A stretch of 64,000 nucleotides of DNA from Nymphaea colorata (lineage: Eukaryota; Streptophyta; Magnoliopsida; Nymphaeales; Nymphaeaceae): positions 22,040,742-22,104,741 of the forward strand of contig NC_045141.1 of assembly GCF_008831285.2 (NCBI RefSeq), written 5' to 3'. This document shows positions 1 through 10,310 of the stretch, piece by piece. A program made the position numbers and the translations under genes. Under the pieces are notes generated by a model. The model was not told where the DNA came from. It was given only the letters and a program-made list of their open reading frames with translations, and did no database searches. Every line of letters starts with the position of its first letter. Position 1 is the first letter of the stretch.

Positions 1-2595
1 TATATTGCCGATGACCACTTATCTTCGACGTAGTACACCAGTTGAGTGGTCATATATGTTAATGTTTTGATATATTTAATTGTTATACATGTAAATGCCC
101 AAGAGAAATTAAATGTATTGAACGAGTGCCCCCACCAGAAAAAAATTCTGAAGCTCCGCTGGTGTCATGGTGGTAATCCTTTCATCATGTTTCCTGGTCA
201 AAAGTGCTAATATTTACATCGCCAGGATCAATAGTATATTAAATTAATTGTATACTGTTCTTTTATTTATAATGTAGAGAATTCTAAAGTTTCACACCTA
301 AAAACGCTCTTGTTCTGGGGATTACTTGGCTCAAATGCTGTCATTTGTTGTATGAGGCTTGGTTAACAAGGTTCACTCTAAACTGAATAAATAAAAGAAA
401 CATTGACTCTAATTCTTAAAAAGGAGAAAGGTATTGTCCACTTGAAAGAAAAAAATGTCGTCTGTACCCATAAAGCACAGCAATAGTTTGGGTTTAGATG
501 GAGAAATCTTTCGTCAACTTTTTAATGTTGTGATCTTTTATTTGGTCTCAAGTGCTTACTAGAATTTTAGTAAGTTGTGCACTTTGTTGACAATTATCAA
601 ACAGGAGCTTTGGGCTAAATGTATTATTGAAAATTGCAAAATTGTACTTTTCCATATTATCCTCTTTCTAATTGGATTAGTGGCCCTTCATTCTTTAGAA
701 AATCAAGCATCGTTATCAACTCATTAAACCAAATTAATTTTCTAACTTAAGGGCCAGGTGAGGCAGCCTTGTGGAAGTATAACATGTGCTACAAGAAAGT
801 GAACCTTATTATAAGAAGACCATCGAGGGAATTATAGCCCTTCACTTTATTTAGCACATATATACTTCCACTTAGCCAGCTCAAACTCGACTCGAATTCA
901 TTTGTTAAAAAACTCGAGTCATTTATGAACGAGCTGAGCCAGCTTGAGCTCGATTCAAACGCATTAATCAAAACTCGACTTTTTATAAACAAGTCAAGCT
1001 CGAGTTCAAAATATATGCTTGAAATGTTAAACAAGTTGAATTTGAGATATAAGAGCTCGACTACATACTAAATGTTGAAATACAATGAGAATAATTAGAT
1101 AAGTAGCAATTATATTAGTTAAACAAGTTGAAAGAAACAAGACAAACTTAACAAAGAATGAGTTAAAAGAATAGAGTTTGTGTCGATTGTATGGAGTTCT
1201 ACTCAAGTTCAAGCCGAACTTGAGCTTGAGCTGGCCTAGCTCGAGCTTGACTCAACTCTTGTGCGATGCCATTTTTATGCATGAGAAGGGCTATAAACAA
1301 AATGAATGAATAAATAAATATAAGCCACAATAAGTCGATAAATCAACAGCTTAAAAGGCTATAAGAGGGCAGCAAATATAAATGATGGCAAACAAATTAT
1401 ACTAAACTCTTTTGTACCTTTTCAAAATTGAGCGATGTTTGCGAGCTTGGTGCACATGAAAGAACGATACAACTCAAAGCACATGCTGTCATACAAATAG
1501 TGTTTCTCGATGAGTCTAGGGAGTCCTCCTGCTTCACGCTTGGTTAGCAAAAACCTTGCAATGCTAATCGAGCCTTTCTGCAAACGCGAACAAGGTTTTG
1601 GCGAGCTGAATCAAGTCCACGCCATTTGATTATTTAGATATTAGTTGCTTCTTAATAGCTACAATTTGATGTGTTAGTGCTCCTTAATTAGAAATTTCTA
1701 ACTACATACTTATTTGTTTAATAGCCTCATCTACAAATTTCAAGATTTAAAATTTTAGAGCCCCTTAACCCAAAAATATACATACATGTAAATGGATCCG
1801 ATATCCAATCCTTTACCGAGATGAAGTCCGATCCATTAGCGACTCCACTTCGCCCTCCCCAGTTCCCACTTCCCAGCAGGACTTTCTGCACCGAACGCGT
1901 GGACCGCAAGAGCAACGCGGTTCGATATCGCAACTGCGGACACCTAGAGCCTCACGCGCTACAAGCGCCTTGCTTCCTTGATCTCCCTCCGTCCATCTGA
2001 AGGATTTAACGGTCAATAAAGAGACGCACCTGCAGCTGCACAGGCACGTGAGAGCCAGGGGAAGTGCAGAAGGGGCGATTTTGGTCATTTCCTTTTCGAC
2101 CCGTCGTGAGGGCCTGACCGAATAAGGCACGTCCTGCTCCCTCCGCCAGAGCTCACTTCCAGCGTTGACCTTCGTTTTTAACTTAACTTTTAACCACGGT
2201 AACCCCCCGCCTTCTTAAATTGCCCTTCCCTTTGAGAGAATTACAGATATGGTAAAAAACCAAATAGACTCCGAATCCGGTCGTGGTTTTGTAGTTGCCA
2301 CGCGGAATGGCAAGGCAGTAGTTTCCTTTTAACATAGGGTCGTCCATACGAACGTATAGCTCTGAAGGAGAGAAATGGGGCTTCACAGCCAGAGCTACGT
2401 CTTCTCTTCTCTTAACCATGGTTAGCTCTGTTCCTCGTTTCATAAGAGCGTCCACAGTCTGGACTTTCAGACCGCTACTCGCCGAGTCCCAAACGAGGAA
2501 GGAATTTCTTCCTAAAAAAGGAGAAGAAGAGAAGCTTCCGGCGGATTCCAGGAAGAAGCAGAGTCCAGAGACGTCATTTCCCGGTAAAGCAGGAG
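1..2595. other. Gene-poor flank upstream of the Cys/His protein gene
   Basis: I see no supportable gene here. The first 1.7 kb is AT-rich with only short chance reading frames. Positions about 1790-2170 are noticeably more GC-rich, and 2420-2595 probably holds the promoter and 5' leader of the downstream gene. The minus-strand frames across 2183-2999 are antisense shadows of that gene. A cluster of AGCTCGA-type motifs at about 880-1260 is listed separately. Confidence 0.5.
880..1260. repeat. Cluster of degenerate AGCTCGA/CTCGAG motifs
   Basis: The words CTCGA, GAGCTCGA and AGCTTGAGC recur many times on both strands between about 885 and 1010 and again at 1190-1255. Shorter clusters of the same type occur near 4870-4940 and 26345-26390. 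Such clusters are common debris of dispersed plant repeats. The parent element cannot be named from this sequence. Confidence 0.4.
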
Positions 2596-3282
2596 ATGGA
2601 GACATTCGAGGAGAGGTGCCGAAAGCACCCGTACCAGCCAGTCGTCGGCGTATGCGCCTACTGCCTGAGCGACCGCCTCCGCCTCCTCTGCCCCGACTGC
2701 GCCGCCCCTCGCCCATGCAAATGCCTGCTTTCCTCCGGCGCCGCCTCCTCCGAGAACCTCTCCACCTCCTCCGCGTCTTCCTCCTTCTCCTCCTCCTTCG
2801 ACCACCCGAAACATCCTCCTTCGCGTGACGGGATCGGGGCCGTTGGCCGGATCTCCATTCTCATCGACGCCGAGCCCCCTTTCCGCCGATGCAAATCGTC
2901 CCGGGTCGCCGGCATCTCTTTCCTTAGATCCAGGTCGCGCGTGAGCCAGAGGTGGCCTGACGAGCCGCTCCCGACCTCAACTCCGTCGGGACCGCGCAAG
3001 AAGTGGTCTCTCTGGTCGTTCTTGCTGCCAGATAAATCGAAGAAGGAACCGAAGCCGCCGTCGGAGAGTCCAACAGCAACGAAATTAAGGAGATCCAGAT
3101 CTGTAGGCGTCTCTTACTCCAGCCACTCCTTCAGGAACCCGGCAGCCGTCGCTGGAGGCGGAGATCGAGGAGGAGGAGGATCAGCATCAGTTAAGGGTCG
3201 GGGATGGTCATTCTCTAGCCCTATCAACGTCTTCCGGCAGACGAAAACGGTGAACGGCAGGTCGCCGATGTGTAGAGGCTGA
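2596..3282 (+). CDS. Plant-specific Cys/His protein with OCTOPUS/DUF740-like N-terminus
   Basis: A single uninterrupted reading frame of 228 residues starts at ATG 2596 and ends with TGA at 3280-3282. Residues 8-35 form a compact Cys/His cluster, C8-x2-H11, C20-x2-C23 and C32-x2-C35, around the words KHPYQP and GVCAYCL. The same spacing of Cys-x2-His-Pro and Cys-x2-Cys is known at the N-terminus of the plant DUF740/OCTOPUS family. Those proteins are polar plasma-membrane proteins of the phloem lineage, and most are much longer. After this the protein is serine-rich (54-70), then basic and low-complexity, with the words RRSRSVG and a Gly-rich stretch near 190-200. There is no signal peptide or membrane segment. 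The coding DNA is much richer in G and C than its surroundings, as expected for a real exon. The function is unknown. Membership of OCTOPUS proper is uncertain because only the N-terminal motif matches. Confidence 0.72.
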   Translation: METFEERCRKHPYQPVVGVCAYCLSDRLRLLCPDCAAPRPCKCLLSSGAASSENLSTSSASSSFSSSFDHPKHPPSRDGIGAVGRISILIDAEPPFRRCKSSRVAGISFLRSRSRVSQRWPDEPLPTSTPSGPRKKWSLWSFLLPDKSKKEPKPPSESPTATKLRRSRSVGVSYSSHSFRNPAAVAGGGDRGGGGSASVKGRGWSFSSPINVFRQTKTVNGRSPMCRG

Positions 3283-6200
3283 TTTTTTTTTTCTCCTTAA
3301 AAAGAATCTATATTTTTATTTTTTTCCCCCAAAAATTTTACCTTTTTGAGAAGCTCCGTGACAAGTGACGCGCCCTGTAAATTTTCACCTGATTACAAAT
3401 TTTTTTCTTTTTTTCTAAAAAATGGTTTATAGTGATGTAAATTCTTGAGTATTGATTTTCTAACTTTTTTGGTTGAAATTTATTCTCCGATGAATTGAAG
3501 TTCTATTTTTCCTTTGTCCTGTAATTTTCATATTAGTAGACACAGTCTTCAGCCTCCTGTGTGGTTGCTTATCGTGTATGCCACTATTTGCGGGTGTGAT
3601 GATGAAGAGGATGTACTATTTGCTGTAGCCTACTGTTTTGTTTCTTTCTTCCTGCTCTCATTGCTTCTAGTTTCTTCTGCTGCCGCTTGTGCGGGCATAT
3701 GAACGTGCCCAAAAAGGTGAGACCACCAAACTTGGTGGCGACTATGACAAGAAAATAATGCAGTTGTTAATACATAACTGGTAGGTCGTTGGCCGAATTA
3801 TGCGGCAAATTATTATAAATCATATTTACAAATCCTGCTTTTACAAAAGCATGCTTCAGTGTTAGTGTGTTTCTACAAAAACTTCTTTCTTTTGAGAAGG
3901 TATTTCAGAAAATGAAGTATACCAAAATTGCAGTCCTCCATTATGATCATGATGATGCAGCTGTCATAAGAATAATGCCATTGTTAGTACATCATTGATT
4001 GGTTGTGGCTATAATTGTGTACCTATTTTACCTTGAACATGTGTGATTTGTAATCTGATTAGACTATTACTTTGAACATGGTGAACGCTTTTCTTTCCAT
4101 TCCGCAAGCTCTCAAGCCGCCGCCAACAGGAAAATGGGGCCTCCAATTGAAAACAATTTATTGACCCATTTGTCAGCGTTTGAAAATCGATGGGGACACC
4201 ATCGTGCATCGATGAATTCATGTGCCTGCTTCCTATCTTGAACCTTTGAGTTTTACTTTTATGTAGACAAAGTCGGACATGCATTAAGAAATTTATAGGA
4301 AAGGAAAAATTCAAGGCACGAGGCTGTTCCTCCACTTCCACGGCCTTAGCATACATCAGTGGCTACCACCGAGATTTGAGCCAGTAATTAACTGCCTATC
4401 AGCCATTGACCTAACTAATTGTGCTATATCCCCTATTAACACAAAGAACTTGGTTAAAATAATAAGTTTTAACCTTGCCAAGTGTGCCTTAGGGTTTTAG
4501 AAAAGGGATATATATGTCCCTCTCTCCCTTTGTCTGGTGGTAAGTTAATAACCCCCATTTGCTGAGTTAAAATGGCATATTCTTTTTACAAAATCATGAT
4601 TAATTGCCATCAAATTTTGATGTATTATGAGCGGATGACTTTTGATTCCACTGACAATTGTTATATGACATTTTATACGGAGAAAAACTACAAAACTGTT
4701 TCAGTTGTCCAGCTGAAGACTGTGAATCAAGTTCCTCAGCCTTTTCCTAACCTTGGTCCGGTTCGGTTAAAATAAAAAAAATATATTTTTAAATATAAAA
4801 TAATACATAAATACAGTTAATTATAATAAAAATATATATCATTGTAAAAATAAAAATAATAATAAAAAACTATAATCGAGTACCGTCGAGCCAACTCGGG
4901 CTAGCTTGACAAGTTATCGGGTCGGCTATCAAGTGTCGTATACTTAACATTTATAATTCAAAAAAATAACACCCATAAAAATCTAATTGATAATCTTATT
5001 ATTAACAGCCTTTACAAGGTAATAAACTTTGCTCATTGTCCTTTCGTTTTCACGGTAAATGAATCTTGAAGGCCTTCAACTTTAGCACTTGGGTCACAGT
5101 CATTGGGCATGGGCTGCCTGCTTTCATTTTCACCGTAAAAGATGCGTTTAAAACATTCAACTGTGAGAGCCGACGCATATTGTTGAATTTCATTAACTTT
5201 CGGTGCACCCATCAAGTCACTGTCTGCGTTTCCAGCCTCTTTGGTACTCCATTGCTTCACAAGAGTCAAACTACGAGGCCAATTGTTGCACGTAAAGCAA
5301 GATCGCGTGGCACGGCTTGGAAGCAGACCCTGGTCAAGCCATGGGTCCGTGTCAGTATCAAGCCAGATGTTTGCCTAGGAACCCGAATTGGTCAGAGCAG
5401 TCCAAATCAGGTTGATATGATCAGACTTTATTCAGCTCGTAACCAAAACTTTACTTTGTTTCAGGTGGAACGAGTACTTACTGCAAACGATTCACGTTTT
5501 AGAGCAATTTTTCCTCTATTTTAAAAGTTATTATTCTTTGGAGAAATATCATAAAATCTCGAAGGCATTGGCACCATAGACGGGATACTTTTCTTAAATT
5601 AGTACGGAGATATTAAATTGTGAATCAAATACATTTAAACGGTTTATGAATATTAAAATTTGCGACTATGATTTTGGTATAGACCTAACATGGGGCTAAC
5701 TAAAATTTACAGGCGCATTTCCCATGCGCATATGTTCATGACAAGCTTGAATTTACAGGAATACTTAGCAAATAGCAGGATTTACCGTTAAATAGTGTTT
5801 TTTTTTACTTTTTATATATTTGAAGAAAATTACAAGTAGCTGTCCTCACTTTCGATACTTATATGTAAGGCAGAACTGCATAGGAACCAGCTACAAAATG
5901 TTCGATATTGAAAAAAAAAATCTCTCAAAGGTAGTTTTTATTCGGGGTAAATGTTTTTTTTTAATATATCTTAATGCTTTTCATTGGTAAGGAGTGTGTT
6001 TCAAATTATTTTATAATATCAAGTGGTTAATTGTAAATTTCAACCATTAGTTTAAGCACTTTTTAATAAATATACCAAAGCTTGTCACTTTTTTCCTCTA
6101 AGTTTCATATTGCTTTTTGGGCCCAGATGTTTCCGAATTCTAGACCACGATTTTTTGGTGTAAAGAATATAAGCTAGCTAATGTTAATATAAAACGAAAA

Positions 6201-7527
6201 GAAACATGATTGAAGAAAGAAAACACAAATAAAATTGCCTTGCCACCAAAGGCCTATATATAAATATGAAAAAATTAGGGTCAACCGATATGTAAATAAG
6301 AAATTTCTATTTAAGTATGTGGGCAACTGACCACACATGCCCTCTGACTGTTGTGCAGTCTGTAGCCCACAAGTTCAAGTTGCTGCACTACCCACTATTA
6401 AACAAATAAAAAGAGTGCAAAAAAAACTATCCAACAAGATGAACTCATAGAGAAATACCATTCAAAACAGAAAAAATATCCTTAAATATTATTCTCTCGC
6501 AGAACTGCTACTTTCACGTATGGTCCATACATACGACTGCACGCAGATTCTTCAGTCAATCCACAATAATTCTTTTCGTCACCTACCAACATGAAAGAAG
6601 ATGAAGAAAATCGAATGGAAATGCCTGACTTTGACAAGAGCCAGCAGGGAATGTCATTCAAGGTAACAACAGTAATAATAGTACTTGGAATGTTGTTTAC
6701 AACTGTGAGGTGTTTAGAACAAGACGTCTTCTATCATTGTCAATCACGAGAAGGCACATGACGTTGCTCTTCTTTTCTTCTTTCTCTGAAAACCTGGTTC
6801 TTTACATTGCATGGGCATGGAGAAATGGGGCCATGCAACTTTGTTATTTACAGCTGATCAGATGCTTTTAGTGTGTCATGGAATATGCCAAACTTTAGCA
6901 TGTTACAAGCTAGCAGGCTCTTTCTCATGTACCATCACCGTCATATGGACTACTTCATCACTATCATATGGGACACTTGGTTTTTTCTTTTATATCTCCT
7001 TTTCTTTTCAAGGATATCTTCTTTCTAGATTTTAGATGCACAGTTTCGAAAAAGACGAGCACTTTTGTTTTTGTGTTTTTTTTTTTGGGGTTTTCCTGGT
7101 ATGTAGAATAAGGTTCATCTTTCCTAGTGTCTGATCAATATACAGCTTAATTAGCTTAAAAGATCAACGAGTAGAAGTAGTGAAATGAAAACGCACTCTA
7201 GAAAAGAAAATAGAAGCAATTTCCTACTTGAGATGATCATAATCAGGGATTCTGAAAAATCTTGAGGGTTGCTTATGTTCCAAACCGATATGATTTAGCT
7301 TGAGAACTTATGAGGCGGACAGTCAGCCACGACACTCATAAACAAAAAAACAAGTGAGATCAGCACCATGAAAAGAACAAGCAAGCTAAACTCCATTAAT
7401 CTAGATAATGCATTAGGAAAATGAGCTCTTAGCTGAAAAGAAAAAAAAAAAACTTAGCTTTTATATTTACATTTGTCTTTATGATCGTCAATTTCCTTGG
7501 AATTTACAGCCGGTATTATACCTGATC

Positions 7528-7530
<3 letters not shown>
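3283..7530. other. AT-rich intergenic stretch
   Basis: I see no convincing gene. Downstream of the Cys/His gene there are T-rich tracts (3284-3330, 3395-3415). A SINE-like block at about 4000-4440 and a small AGCTCGA cluster near 4870-4940 are the only structured items. The frame at 5066-5521 has no recognisable domain. The rest to 7530 is AT-rich with homopolymer runs. Confidence 0.5.
4000..4440 (-). mobile_element. Candidate tRNA-derived SINE
   Basis: On the minus strand, 4410-4433 reads as a plausible RNA polymerase III box A (TAGCACAATTAGTTAGG). About 35 bases further, at 4369-4385, there is a box-B-like GGCTCAAATCTCGG. This spacing is typical of tRNA-derived SINE heads. The body would run towards about 4000. 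I see no clean A-tail or target-site duplication, so this remains a candidate. Confidence 0.33.

Positions 7531-7588
<58 letters not shown>
7531..7588. repeat. (TA)n microsatellite
   Basis: An uninterrupted run of TA dinucleotides, about 29 repeats. It lies directly against the left edge of tandem unit A. A shorter AC/TA tract (about 29838-29868) sits at the matching edge of unit C. Confidence 0.95.
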
Positions 7589-7589
<1 letters not shown>

Positions 7590-7673
7590 CCGCAGCATCC
7601 CTCCTTCATATTTCAGCTGCCCAACACCGTCTAGTCAGTCTGGCCAAATTTGTAGGCATTTTTAAAAATCTGG

Positions 7674-8225
7674 CTCTGTAATAGACTCAGAAGGCTCAAA
7701 TCTATAAGTCTGAAAATAAATCACGCGTGAAACGAGGCAGGCACATACTGAATTTCAGGACCCCCAAAGTTTTGATATATTTAAAACTGTTTAAGATTAT
7801 TGATTTTAAATTCTCACAAATCCAATTAATGTATCGTATTTTAACATTCTTTTTAGACTCTGTAATAGACTCAGAAGGCTCAAATCTATAAGTCTGAAAA
7901 TAAATCACGCGTGAAACGAGGCAGGCACATACTGAATTTCAGGACCCCCAAAGTTTTGATATATTTAAAACTGTTTAAGATTATTGATTTTAAATTCTCA
8001 CAAATCCAATTAATGTATCGTATTTTAACATTCTTTTTAGACTCTGTAATAGACTCAGAAGGCTCAAATCTATAAGTCTGAAAATAAATCACGCGTGAAA
8101 CGAGGCAGGCACATACTGAATTTCATGACCCCCAAAGTTTTGATATATTCAAAACTGTTTAAGTTTATTGATTTTAAATTCTCACAAATCCAATTAATGT
8201 ATCGTATTTTAACATTCTTTTTAGA
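7674..8225 (+). repeat. Three tandem copies of a 184-bp repeat
   Basis: Copies start at 7674, 7858 and 8042, exactly 184 bases apart. The first two look identical, and the third has a few substitutions in its middle. Units B (about 22160-22350) and C (about 29925-30115) each hold a single diverged copy, so the expansion is private to unit A and recent. The identical short minus-strand frames inside it are a by-product of the repetition. Confidence 0.93.
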
Positions 8226-8314
8226 CCTAGCCATAAATTTGAACCTTCAAAATTATTTGTAACTGAGACTTCCAAAAGCCGGCCAGATGCTATAAGTGGT
8301 GTACACCCCATATT

Positions 8315-8855
8315 TGCTTGTAGATGTCAAGAAATTGGTTTAGCTTTTCAAATTTCAATTATTAGTTACAACACTATGCACTTAATTTTTTCCTCTGAAT
8401 ATATATCCAAGAGACCCACAAAAACAATTAGCTGCATATTATATTCTTCTATCAAACTGTTTTTTGACACTGGAAATTATGTTTTCAACAAAGTTTATCT
8501 TGCTGGAAAAAGAAAAACAACTGATACGCTTGAGTACTTGTATGCATGAGTAGCTTGTATGCTTGGTCTTGTAAACTAACCAGCTCAAAAATTTCACTTA
8601 AAAGTATCATCACATGAGCAACTCGTACGCTTGGTCATGTAAACCAGCTCAAAAATTTAATTAAGTAGGTTAAACTTTAGTGAAATATCATAAGGTTAAG
8701 TTTGTAACTGATAGAATTGTATACATACAAATAGCGCTTCTACTCCAATAATGCTGCTGTTGTCCTTTCCTAAGATTAAAGAAAAAAAAAAAAACCAGTT
8801 CCATGCATTTGAGCTCAATGGAATCTATAGATAGCATCATATCTTCCTGTACTCG
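8315..8855. other. Unit A-specific block without a gene
   Basis: This stretch interrupts the alignment of unit A with B and C. It is AT-rich and carries an internal imperfect duplication at about 8535-8600 and 8612-8665, around the words GCTTGGTC and CAGCTCAAAAATTT. I see no coding signal or terminal repeats that would name it. Confidence 0.5.
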
Positions 8856-9398
8856 CTTGAATTGTCATTGAAGATGCTGCAGGAGCAGCCAAATCTTGTG
8901 GTGTGATCCACAAATCAGAGCGCGATGCTTCACCAAGAGCCTTTTGATGCATGAAAAGAACAACCCATCTTTTATGAATATGTCCAGACTCGCCTCTATC
9001 CATTCATGAAGGACAATGATATCACAGCACATGGATTTGACACAATAATTTGTTCCCTTTTGCTGGCCCCTTTCTCTCCTCAAGCCACTTTACTTCGATC
9101 CACTAGTCTATGCCTTCTTCATCATCGGTCTAACATTCTTTTTTGGATCATATTGTCCCAAAGCTGTTTTTTCGCTTTCAAAAGAGTTTGATGTCCGAGA
9201 CCCAGACCCAGTAGTGGAGCTACAGTGTGGGCCTCTTCCAAAATCCAACTGCAGTAAAAGTAGACCGAGATCCAGTCGCATATCGTTCCCACATCAGACC
9301 TGGGTCAGTGAATCAAAGTCAAAGTGCCTCTCAGCCAAAAAATTCTAGTCCTGCCACTGTATAAACCCTACATAAACCACTTTCAAATCCTCAAGGTT

Positions 9399-9497
9399 AT
9401 GTGTTCGACCGAACACATGTTCCGTGCCCCTCCGGTGAGTGGGACCCACCAGCAGGAGGACTCATGACATGTAAGGGGGCCGGGGGCATGTGTTCGG
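9399..9497. repeat. Short foldback with 11-bp inverted ends, present in all three units
   Basis: A palindrome at 9399-9418 has 9-base arms, ATGTGTTCG and CGAACACAT, with a 2-base gap. Its right half, CCGAACACATG (9409-9419), is also the exact inverted complement of CATGTGTTCGG at 9487-9497, so the 89-base span can fold. Units B (from 22930) and C (from 30632) keep the same arrangement with a few changes. It could be a small terminal-inverted-repeat element or a structured transcript segment. Confidence 0.6.
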
Positions 9498-10310
9498 TCC
9501 GAACAAGCAACTTGGTTTGACTTGTGCACATGTATACCTCTGCAACTTCAAGTTGTACATACACTTAGAGCATCAGCTTTGTACAAACAGTGATGACCGT
9601 TTTACATTTTAAATCATGATTGACAAAGCTGGCAACCCTAATATATCGAGCTCTTAAATGAGTTCTTCCATTCTTTTTCCTTTTTGCAGGAGACGGTGAG
9701 CTACTGCAAAGCCTTAGCAGGACAATACCATGGGAATTGAAACAGTGGTGTATGTTTGGAGTTAGAACAAACATGAGTGTGCTTCACTCCCTCATAGACA
9801 CAATGTCACGTCCTCCCTCGAAATGGAGAAAATAGAATTGCTCAAAGGAGTCGTTCGTTTAACAGCAGGAACACTAAGTGGATCTTTCATAAATTTGGTT
9901 CAAAAATTGAGGTAGATTCATCAAATCTACTTTACCGAAAATGCCCATTTATTGTCTCACCCCCATTAACTAGAGACCAAACTTGTTTACTGACAGGCTT
10001 TCAGTTAAGGTGGTGTACGTGGTCGCCTCTTTAGCCGACTCACCAGATAGAGGAAACTAAAGCTTCTTTCTTTTCACTTGCATCCTCTAAAGAGCCAAGA
10101 GGCGATGTCAATTTTCTTCACGTGGGTGGGTCCTATGTTCCACCGACATTTTGTCGGCCGTTGGACCATCTTCATATCATGAAGAATATGTGGCTAGGGT
10201 GTCGTGTGCCTTGATGGGCATTCATCATTTAGAGATCAAAGCAAAGAGCTTGAGGATCAGAACATGCCGTGAACTTTTGTGGAATTCCTTCATGGAGAAC
10301 GTGAGAGAAG

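Noticed and set aside
2183..2999. Minus-strand frames opposite the Cys/His protein gene
   Set aside because: Low-complexity Gly/Arg-rich antisense shadows of a GC-rich exon with no domain.
5066..5521. A 152-residue plus-strand frame
   Set aside because: No domain, mixed composition and an equally open overlapping minus-strand frame; not supported as a gene.
7702..8092. Two identical 68-residue minus-strand frames
   Set aside because: They are identical only because they lie in the 184-bp tandem repeat. There is no start context or homology.
7674..8225. Possible CRISPR-like array
   Set aside because: The repeat is 184 bases without unique spacers, in a plant nuclear context; it is a simple tandem repeat.
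9006..9191. Plus-strand frame starting MKDNDITAHG, repeated in units B and C
   Set aside because: It recurs only because the unit is triplicated. The frames diverge after about 30 residues and differ in length, so coding is not supported on this strand.
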